A DNA stretch of 18,123 bases, from assembly GCA_003513005.1 (NCBI GenBank), contig DOTD01000007.1, positions 2,076-20,198 of the forward strand, written 5' to 3'. This document shows positions 7,734 to 13,324 of this stretch, in pieces. Both the position numbers and the translations under genes were made by a program. A model generated the notes under the pieces. That model was not told the origin of the DNA. It was given only the letters and a program-made list of their open reading frames with translations, and did no database searches. How positions within the stretch are numbered: the first letter of the stretch is position 1; each line of letters begins with the position of its first letter. The DNA is from Desulfotomaculum sp. Its GTDB lineage: Bacteria > Bacillota > Desulfotomaculia > Desulfotomaculales > Nap2-2B.

Positions 7734-9212
7734 TTACAGTAATATTGTTTTTGTTGCAATGCTATCACAAAAAGCACGGTCATGTTCAATAAATAGAAGA
7801 GTCGGCTTATAGTATCCGAGCAGATCTTCGATTTGCATTCTGGATATGACGTCAATGTAGTTGAGCGGCTCATCCCAAATGTACAGATGGGCTGATTCGC
7901 ATAGACTTCGGACAATTATGACCTTTTTCTTCTGTCCATCGCTGAAATCACTGATGTCCATGTCGAACATGCCTCTTGAAAAATCGAGCTTGCGAAGTAT
8001 GGTTTTAAACAGAGTTTCATCAATACCTGATTCTCTGGCGTAATCAGTGAGGTTACCCACCAGACCCGAAGCGTCTTGACTGACATAAGAGATCTTCAAT
8101 CTGCTCCCTTTTCTTATTATGCCTTGATATGGAATGGGTTCACCCAGGATAAGCTTGGCAATGCTTGATTTGCCGGAACCGTTTTTCCCACACAAAGCAA
8201 TTCTGTCCCCTGATTGAATACTGAAACTGATCCCTTCGCATATTTTACGTTCTCCGAAGATGATGCTGATATCCCCCAGGTATACCATTCTACCGGTATG
8301 ATATCTCAAAGGATGGATCTTTAAGGATGAGGCTGTTTCTATATTTTTCAGCAGCGCTGATTTTTCTTCGATGGCAGTCTGAACCCTGCTTTCAATTACC
8401 TTGGAGCGCTTCATCATTTTGGCGGATTTATGCCCAATGTAACCCTTATCGGGCTTGATTCCGAAAAGACGTTCGCCTTTTTTGGATCTTTCTACCCGGT
8501 CAGACCAGTCAGAAACGCGCCTGGCAGAAGTTTCAAGCCTTTTAATGTCCCTTTTTAAGGCGTCATTCCTGGCAATTTCCAGATTGTCCCGGAGCTGCTT
8601 ATTGTGCCACCATGAAGAGAAATTTCCTTTTTGAATCTCGATATTGGTCCGATTGATCGATAGAATATGATCTATGCAGTTGTCCAGAAATGCCCGGTCG
8701 TGAGAAACCAGTATGAATCCACACTTGCTGCGCAAGTATTCGCTAACGATTCTTTGGCCGTTCATATCCAGATGATTGGTAGGTTCATCTATAAGCAAAA
8801 ATCTATTTTCCTTCAGGAACAAAACAGCAAGAAGTACCTTGGTCTGCTCGCCGTTAGAAAGCGTATAAAACGGACGATAAAGCACGTCGTCCGATACTTC
8901 CAGCAAATTCAGTTCCCTGATCAGCTGCCAATCCTGACAGCCGCTGATAATTGTATTAATGACTTCGGCCGTATCCATCAGCTCATCCTTCACTTCGTAT
9001 GGAAAATATTCAAAGGACACACTCGATGATATACTGCCGCTATAATCGAATCTCCTCATCAGCAGATTCAGAAAAGTGGTCTTTCCACGGCCGTTTCTTC
9101 CGGTAAAACCAAGCTTCCAGTCAGTATCGATCTGAAAACTGACATTTTCGAAAATGTTTTCACATCCGCCTTCATAGCTGAATGTAAGGTTGGTGAAAGT
9201 TATGAGTGACAT
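7734..9212 (-). CDS. ABC-F ATPase, Lsa/CplR-type ribosomal protection protein
   Basis: ABC-F proteins of this kind bind the ribosomal E site and displace antibiotics; the Lsa group typically covers lincosamides, streptogramin A and pleuromutilins. There are two nucleotide-binding domains and no membrane segment. Domain 1 has Walker A GRNGRGKTT (residues 38-46), signature LSNGEQ (118-123) and Walker B FLLIDEPTNHLD (138-149). A basic, helical interdomain linker spans about 200-300. Domain 2 has GKNGSGKSS (342-350), FSDGQKKK and LYIWDEPLNYID. The phrases TDWKLGFTGRNGRGKTT and YIWDEPLNY are characteristic of Lsa relatives. The 492-residue start at 9212 has AGGAGGA eight bases upstream; a frame from 9275 would run through the terminator hairpin. 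Resistance itself is inferred. The leader looks like an attenuator. Confidence 0.9.
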   Translation of the reverse strand: MSLITFTNLTFSYEGGCENIFENVSFQIDTDWKLGFTGRNGRGKTTFLNLLMRRFDYSGSISSSVSFEYFPYEVKDELMDTAEVINTIISGCQDWQLIRELNLLEVSDDVLYRPFYTLSNGEQTKVLLAVLFLKENRFLLIDEPTNHLDMNGQRIVSEYLRSKCGFILVSHDRAFLDNCIDHILSINRTNIEIQKGNFSSWWHNKQLRDNLEIARNDALKRDIKRLETSARRVSDWSDRVERSKKGERLFGIKPDKGYIGHKSAKMMKRSKVIESRVQTAIEEKSALLKNIETASSLKIHPLRYHTGRMVYLGDISIIFGERKICEGISFSIQSGDRIALCGKNGSGKSSIAKLILGEPIPYQGIIRKGSRLKISYVSQDASGLVGNLTDYARESGIDETLFKTILRKLDFSRGMFDMDISDFSDGQKKKVIIVRSLCESAHLYIWDEPLNYIDVISRMQIEDLLGYYKPTLLFIEHDRAFCDSIATKTILL

Positions 9213-9233
9213 TGTGCATTTCCTCCTGCGCTG

Positions 9234-9275
9234 AAAAAAATATGAGATGCAGGAAAGCTGATTCCTCCATCTCAT
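9234..9275 (-). terminator. Intrinsic terminator in the ABC-F leader (attenuator)
   Basis: On the minus strand ATGAGATG-G-AGGAA pairs with TTCCT-G-CATCTCAT around a TCAGCT loop. That makes 13 base pairs with one G-G mismatch, followed by A and seven Ts. It ends about 10 bases before the AGGAGGA of the ABC-F gene, so it lies between promoter and gene. This is the expected place for a conditional terminator. Confidence 0.8.
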
Positions 9276-9340
9276 AACAGCGCAACATCAAGCACCGTGT
9301 TAGCGGCAATAAACGTTAACCCATGAGTTTTCAGATGCAT
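9272..9340 (-). CDS. Putative 22-codon leader peptide upstream of the ABC-F gene
   Basis: The ATG at 9340 is preceded by AGGAA with a 5-base spacing. The frame begins MHLKTHGLTFIAAN and ends LDVALL, and its TGA (9274-9272) falls inside the 5' arm of the terminator hairpin. A ribosome held near the end of this frame would cover that arm and block termination. The ribosome binding site itself is part of the predicted antiterminator strand. No homologue is known to me; the call rests on position and architecture. Confidence 0.5.
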   Translation of the reverse strand: MHLKTHGLTFIAANTVLDVALL

Positions 9341-9343
9341 CAA

Positions 9344-9352
9344 CTTTCCTGC
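9344..9352 (-). promoter_or_regulatory. Predicted antiterminator strand in the ABC-F leader
   Basis: The minus strand reads GCAGGAAAG here. It is perfectly complementary over nine bases to CTTTCCTGC in the terminator's 3' arm (9249-9257). Pairing of these segments would exclude the terminator hairpin. The same bases contain the ribosome binding site of the leader peptide, which would link translation to the choice of structure. Confidence 0.5.
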
Positions 9353-9468
9353 GCAGACACAATAAATCAAGCATTATGCAATGCCGATTCACCTGTCCCA
9401 TTGTGCCATATATCAACAGCGGGAAAATTAGCGCATCCTTCCAACTCCAATCTTAAACAGTACGATGT

Positions 9469-9477
9469 ATTATACCA
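9469..9477 (-). promoter_or_regulatory. Predicted extended -10 promoter of the ABC-F transcript
   Basis: The minus strand has TGGTATAAT, a perfect -10 hexamer with the TGn extension. No good -35 hexamer lies 17 bases upstream. Transcription would begin near 9462 and give a leader of roughly 250 bases. A minimal frame ATG-CGC-TAA (9436-9428) with GGAG eight bases before it also lies in this leader. Confidence 0.5.
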
Positions 9478-9501
9478 TAAACCTACAAACTGGCGCCATC
9501 C

Positions 9502-9651
9502 TTAAAGGCAAATTCCAGCCGTCCATCCCGGCGGGGGGAGTTTCGTTGACTTTTTTGAAATTCTCATAAAAACCCCTGTGCCTTCCTCCTTATCATCCTT
9601 TTCAGGATAATCATCGGCCAGGTAACCGCTGCCTTCATGTCCAAAAAAAAT
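9502..9651 (-). pseudogene. Possible 3' remnant of an unidentified gene
   Basis: One minus-strand frame reads GHEGSGYLADDYPEKDDKEE, continues with a basic stretch, and ends KLPPPGWTAGICL and a TAA. The composition looks like a real protein C-terminus. The frame has no start codon: a stop at 9652-9654 and a run of eight Ts precede it. The rest of 9478-9707 holds nothing else I can support. This is a compositional impression without a homologue. Confidence 0.25.
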
Positions 9652-9707
9652 CTATTTGAAGGGAACTGGAAACATTTGTGGTATATTGTAGATCAAGTAT
9701 AAGAAGG

Positions 9708-9890
9708 ATGTATCTGTTAGGAATCGTTATAGTGCTATCGTATTCCGTTACTTGCATCTTCTTCAAGGAGTATCTTATATCTGTATGGTGTTTATTTGCG
9801 GCGCTGGCAAGTGTTATTATCTTATGGATCGTGCTCCGAAACAAGAACATCGGCAACGCTAAGCCTGCCTCGGCGGATCAGTACCTCTAA
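9708..9890 (+). CDS. Small hypothetical membrane protein (two predicted helices)
   Basis: The 60-residue frame from the ATG at 9708 has hydrophobic segments at about residues 1-19 (MYLLGIVIVLSYSVTCIFF) and 24-45 (SVWCLFAALASVIILWIVL), then a short basic and polar tail. An earlier GTG at 9678 is possible. The purine-rich AAGAAGG abuts the ATG with no spacing, which argues against efficient initiation there. A TGGTATATT extended -10 lies at 9679-9687. It converges on the thiamine-related gene, ending 24 bases before that gene's stop. No family is recognised, and it may be non-coding. Confidence 0.4.
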   Translation: MYLLGIVIVLSYSVTCIFFKEYLISVWCLFAALASVIILWIVLRNKNIGNAKPASADQYL

Positions 9891-9914
9891 AACCGGGTCA
9901 AGTGGATTCGAGTT

Positions 9915-11492
9915 TTATGAAAGATATACTCCCAAGGCCTTGACCTTGGATACAAGATCGGTGAGGTTTTCCCCTAGAACCAAGATCAGCCGCTCCAGGT
10001 TAATACGATCAGGTATTTCAATTACATCCGGTAATACCGTACAGGTTTTCAATGTCCGGCGCAGGTCAGTGCCGAAGTCTGCGTCAGTTTGACGATAGTC
10101 AGGTGGCTCCGGCATACTGGTGATATTAAAACCCAGTGCTGTGCAAGCCTGACGGACTGAAGGATGGTAATGCAGATTGATAATGCAGCGGGCAGCAGGG
10201 AAAAACTCCTTCACCAAGAGGAGGGCGCCGCCCATGTGTCTTGAGCATCCCATTTCCGCATCCCCCAGCGTTGCCACCCTGCCCTTCATTTGCAGGAGTC
10301 GTCCGGGAATAGCGGCAATATCATCAAGTTCCTTAGCTTCCGGCAAGGCAAAGGCCAGATTGGCGCCAATCTCCGGGATCAGCCGAACGATACCGGCCTG
10401 CTTTAACTCTCCGACAGCCCGATCCAGTTCCTGGCATAACGTTCTCTCTCTGGCAGTCCGGGTGTCATCATTAAGCGTCAGGGCATTAAAGAAGACCTCC
10501 CAGAAACGATCGACCGGCGGAGGCAAAAGTTCCTCTATTCGGTCATCGGCTTCAACCCAATAACGCCCTTCTGCCGCCGGCAGCACCCGGCCGATCACAG
10601 CGGCATCCAGCCCGGCTTCTTTGAAGGCCTGCAATAGATCTCCGGTCTTTTCAAAGGCGCAGGTCAAGACCAACGTACCCTCGCTGATCACCTCATAGGG
10701 GTTGAGGCCAAAGCAGCCGCAGACTACCCGGATATCTTCCGGCGCCGGAACCTTGAAGCGTTCAATTCTCAAACCGACGTGCGAAGCTTCGGCAAGTTCC
10801 CACAAGCCCCGGGCAAGCCCGCCCTCAGTGGCGTCGTGCATGGCATGGACACCGCCAACAGAGATGGCTATACTGGCATCTGACACCACGGACATTTCTC
10901 GCAGCCGTTTGCGCGCCCGGTCTACCAACTCAAGAGCAATGCCTGCGGCCATCAGCTTCGGTCCCAGTTCACAGGCCAGGAGCCCGGCTGCCTCAATAGC
11001 CGCTCCTTTGGTAATCAACACCGCATCTCCTACCTGGGCGCCTGCCGGTGTCACGAATTCGCGACCCAGACCCCAGACGGTAATGCCCCCGATGGTCGGT
11101 ATCGTCACAGCGTCATAGTAACCGGTATGACCACCCACGATCGCCATCCCCAAATCACGGGCATGTTCACTGATACTCTTGACTAATTCAGCAACGTAAT
11201 CTTCCTGAGTTCCGGGCGGCAGCAGCAGGGAATAGGTCATGAACTGCGGTCTGATTCCCATAACCGCCACGTCGCTGGCGCCAATATGTACGGTCAGCCA
11301 ACCGAGTTCTTCAGGGGATGTGGTCGGCCCTGGAAAAATCGGATCTTCTGCGATTGCCAGGTATTCATCCCCGATCTTGAGAACGGCTGCGTCTATTCCC
11401 ATGCCCGGCCCGACCACCACTTGCGATGATGCCGCTCCTGTGTTAGGCAGAACAGTTCTTCTAAAAAAATCATCGTTTACTTTGCCGATCAT
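9915..11492 (-). CDS. PurM/HypE-like AIR-synthase domain fused to a ThiN-type domain; TPP-riboswitch controlled
   Basis: 525 residues from the ATG at 11492, which has GGGAG eight bases upstream; a GTG at 11552 is less likely. Residues 1 to about 330 form a PurM-superfamily domain: GIDAAVLKIGDEYLAIAEDP, GASDVAVMGIRP, VGGHTGYYDAV, GDAVLITKG and HDATEGGLARGLWELAEA, closest in pattern to HypE (DPTRGGLA) and more distantly ThiL. The HypE C-terminal PRIC-type tail is absent. From about 345 the sequence matches the ThiN domain: LIPEIGANLAFALPEA, DIAAIPGRLLQMKGRV, GCSRHMGGALL and the terminal LERLILVLGENLTDLVSKV. Known ThiN domains act as thiamine-phosphate synthase when fused to ThiD in archaea, or as ligand sensors in ThiR. 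The TPP riboswitch supports a thiamine role. The actual reaction is unknown; hydrogenase maturation is unlikely. Confidence 0.85.
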   Translation of the reverse strand: MIGKVNDDFFRRTVLPNTGAASSQVVVGPGMGIDAAVLKIGDEYLAIAEDPIFPGPTTSPEELGWLTVHIGASDVAVMGIRPQFMTYSLLLPPGTQEDYVAELVKSISEHARDLGMAIVGGHTGYYDAVTIPTIGGITVWGLGREFVTPAGAQVGDAVLITKGAAIEAAGLLACELGPKLMAAGIALELVDRARKRLREMSVVSDASIAISVGGVHAMHDATEGGLARGLWELAEASHVGLRIERFKVPAPEDIRVVCGCFGLNPYEVISEGTLVLTCAFEKTGDLLQAFKEAGLDAAVIGRVLPAAEGRYWVEADDRIEELLPPPVDRFWEVFFNALTLNDDTRTARERTLCQELDRAVGELKQAGIVRLIPEIGANLAFALPEAKELDDIAAIPGRLLQMKGRVATLGDAEMGCSRHMGGALLLVKEFFPAARCIINLHYHPSVRQACTALGFNITSMPEPPDYRQTDADFGTDLRRTLKTCTVLPDVIEIPDRINLERLILVLGENLTDLVSKVKALGVYLS

Positions 11493-11544
11493 ACCGGTGC
11501 TCCCTTCACTTTCACCATTCTCCTGCCTCAACGGATACTGATCC

Positions 11545-11567
11545 AAAAACACACCCCCATGGAAGTG
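11545..11567 (-). terminator. Possible expression-platform terminator of the TPP riboswitch
   Basis: On the minus strand CACTTC pairs weakly with GGGGTG around CATG, followed by TG and five Ts. CACTTCC can alternatively pair with GGAAGTG of the aptamer's closing helix, so ligand binding could free it to form this hairpin. Two of the six pairs are G-T, so the structure is weak and translational control is equally possible. Confidence 0.3.
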
Positions 11568-11586
11568 CGTTTTAAGTCCGATTTTT

Positions 11587-11670
11587 CCACTTCCCTACGC
11601 TGGCATGATCCAGATCAGGTCCTTAGGGTCGGCATTTAACTGCCTCTCAGCCCGGAGGCGCCCCTAGTGG
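11587..11670 (-). promoter_or_regulatory. TPP riboswitch (THI element)
   Basis: The minus strand shows the conserved aptamer parts in order: CCACTAGGGGCGCC, GGGCTGAGAGG, CCGACCCTAAGGACCTGAT, and CTGGATCATGCCAGCGTAGGG followed by AAGTGG. The closing helix P1 is CCACT (11670-11666) with AGTGG (11591-11587). CTGAGA and the CCTGATCTGGATCATGCCAGCG segment are the pyrimidine- and pyrophosphate-sensing hallmarks. It lies about 95 bases before the PurM-ThiN start on the same strand and very likely turns that gene off when thiamine diphosphate is abundant. Confidence 0.97.
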
Positions 11671-11706
11671 GATCTGCGTTATGTAGTTGAGGCCTAACCT
11701 TAACCT

Positions 11707-11735
11707 AGTTTAGCACAATCACGAAAGAGTGTAAA
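11707..11735 (-). promoter_or_regulatory. Predicted promoter of the TPP-riboswitch transcript
   Basis: TTTACA (11735-11730) and TAAACT (11712-11707) are 17 bases apart on the minus strand, with a TGC extended -10. Transcription would begin about 30 bases before the riboswitch aptamer, which is the right place. Confidence 0.6.
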
Positions 11736-11762
11736 GATCTCTGCGTCAAGGCCTCTAGTTTT

Positions 11763-12029
11763 ATGATTTATACTTTCACTGACACTGTTCGACATTATTC
11801 TTCAAAGGAATTATTGCAGGATTTCTCGAATAAACACAACTTGCCGCATTTAAAAATAATCCCAAAGAACCTAACGACTATCAAAACTATTGGAGTCGAT
11901 CAGTGGCTTAAAGAACAAGCCAGGATTTGGAAATGTCCAGATTGTCAAACAGACTTTTCTTTGTATACCCCTAAGTGTAAAAAATGTGGCAGAGATTTAG
12001 ATAAAATTAAGGACTACAACAACTTATAA
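11763..12029 (+). CDS. Small zinc-ribbon protein resembling the C-terminal part of DUF3795 proteins
   Basis: 88 residues. Residues 52-88 contain WKCPDC and CKKCG, a four-cysteine zinc site. The part before it (KNLTTIKTIGVDQWLKEQARIWKCPDC) aligns by eye with the tail of the SWIM-DUF3795 protein encoded convergently at 12075-13307 (ENLENIKKLGIENFIRNEAT, then RWLCPVC). The N-terminal cysteine cluster of DUF3795 is missing. It is either a stand-alone small protein or the 3' remnant of a truncated gene. The frame is open back only to 11709 and the ribosome binding site is poor (AAGG 11 bases upstream). It is AT-rich. It starts 28 bases from the riboswitch promoter, facing away. Confidence 0.5.
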   Translation: MIYTFTDTVRHYSSKELLQDFSNKHNLPHLKIIPKNLTTIKTIGVDQWLKEQARIWKCPDCQTDFSLYTPKCKKCGRDLDKIKDYNNL

Positions 12030-12074
12030 GTTTGATGTTTTTTAATGCAGCGGAAATTCTTAGAAACTTCCTAA

Positions 12075-13307
12075 TTATTCCTGTTTGCTGGTCTTACAGT
12101 TATAACAATACCCTTTATGAACACAGATAGTACCTCCGCATACAGGACAAAGCCATCTTGTTGCTTCATTTCTAATAAAATTTTCTATCCCCAGCTTTTT
12201 AATATTTTCCAGATTCTCAATCATACTCATATTGTATTTAGTGCGATACCTTTTATCTAATTTTTTCAAATTTACACAGGGAAATTCAAGACATTCCGAA
12301 CAAAAAGCTGCTTTATTACCGGCAAAGGCTTCACAGGTTTTAATTTTACATTTAACCCGGGTAACGGGCTTTTTCAAATTGCTTCCCCGGCAACCGGGGC
12401 ATTTGTTTTTCTCCCTGAGGTAAGCTGTACAAATATGACAATTCATTCCACACGGCGCGATCAGAAGCCTGTCCTTATCTGAGAGTTTCAATCTCTTACC
12501 GGAGGCCTTTTTCGCCTTGGATTCTCCCGGTTTCTTTTTCCTGGCAGATTCTTTAGCTTTGCCGGCCGTTCCCGTTTCCATCTCAATCCCGAACATATCT
12601 GAAATATCGGTATCTTCGATAACCCTGCGGCTTTTGGCTTTTGATTTTTCCAGCAGGGTCCGGGCTTTCTTACTGATCGTTTCGGAAATAAGATCATTAA
12701 TATCTACTTTGCGCAGAACGAAAAACAAGCTGGGATCATCGTCCAGCCGCGCTCCCATCCCATACAGAACCGCAGCCACATGTTTGCACATTACAGCCCA
12801 GTCGGGGCAACTGCATTTTAAAGAAATCTCTTGCGGAGCAGGAAACAAGCCTTTACCCATGGCTGTAAATAATTCGGAAAGCGCTTTGGGGAATTTACCC
12901 TCAAGCAGTTCCTGCAAGGAATCGATTTTCCCGGCACAATCGTTGGTCAATGCTTCCCAAATATCCCGGGCCAAGGGCTGAATGCTGATATTCACCTGAT
13001 ATGGCTTGGCGGCGCTCCCTTTGACGAGAGCATTGATCTTGCCTTCAGTTATTTTAAGATCCAGAACTGCTCCGTGACGGACATAACTGCGGCCCCTGCC
13101 TATCCGGTTGGCATAATCCGAATAGCGCTCCAGATTGGCATTCCAGGATTTTCCCCACCAGGTTCTGGCCAGCTTGCTGCCCGAAATAATCACCGGAGAA
13201 ATATCCGGATTTTTCTTCCTTAATTTTTCCATGCTTTCCCGGGCTCGCCTGCGTTTTTCCGCGACAGGAACATATTCCGGGAAACCGTCGTAATCGTAAT
13301 ATGACAT
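12075..13307 (-). CDS. SWIM zinc-finger protein fused to a DUF3795-like cysteine-rich domain
   Basis: 410 residues from the ATG at 13307, with GAGGA about eight bases upstream; the TTG at 13322 is less likely. The N-terminal half has TWWGKSWNANLE, GRSYVRHGAVLDL and the SWIM motif LKCSCPDWAVMCKH (C-x-C-x-n-C-x-H) near residues 160-176, a predicted DNA- or protein-binding zinc site. A Lys/Ala-rich linker follows. The C-terminal domain starts LIAPCGMNCHICTAYLREKN, KCPGCRG, and continues CSECLEFPC and WLCPVCGGTICVHKGYCYNC, which is DUF3795-like. SWIM proteins of this type are commonly paired with SNF2 helicases (YwqB and YwqA in Bacillus subtilis), and here the helicase gene ends 17 bases upstream. 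The DUF3795 extension is unusual in my experience. The function is probably as a partner of the helicase. Confidence 0.85.
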   Translation of the reverse strand: MSYYDYDGFPEYVPVAEKRRRARESMEKLRKKNPDISPVIISGSKLARTWWGKSWNANLERYSDYANRIGRGRSYVRHGAVLDLKITEGKINALVKGSAAKPYQVNISIQPLARDIWEALTNDCAGKIDSLQELLEGKFPKALSELFTAMGKGLFPAPQEISLKCSCPDWAVMCKHVAAVLYGMGARLDDDPSLFFVLRKVDINDLISETISKKARTLLEKSKAKSRRVIEDTDISDMFGIEMETGTAGKAKESARKKKPGESKAKKASGKRLKLSDKDRLLIAPCGMNCHICTAYLREKNKCPGCRGSNLKKPVTRVKCKIKTCEAFAGNKAAFCSECLEFPCVNLKKLDKRYRTKYNMSMIENLENIKKLGIENFIRNEATRWLCPVCGGTICVHKGYCYNCKTSKQE

Positions 13308-13324
13308 ATTTAATCCTCGCAACC

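Noticed and set aside
9915..11492. Annotation as hydrogenase maturation factor HypE
   Set aside because: The C-terminal PRIC-type tail needed by HypE is absent, a ThiN-like domain replaces it, a TPP riboswitch controls the gene, and no hydrogenase genes are nearby.
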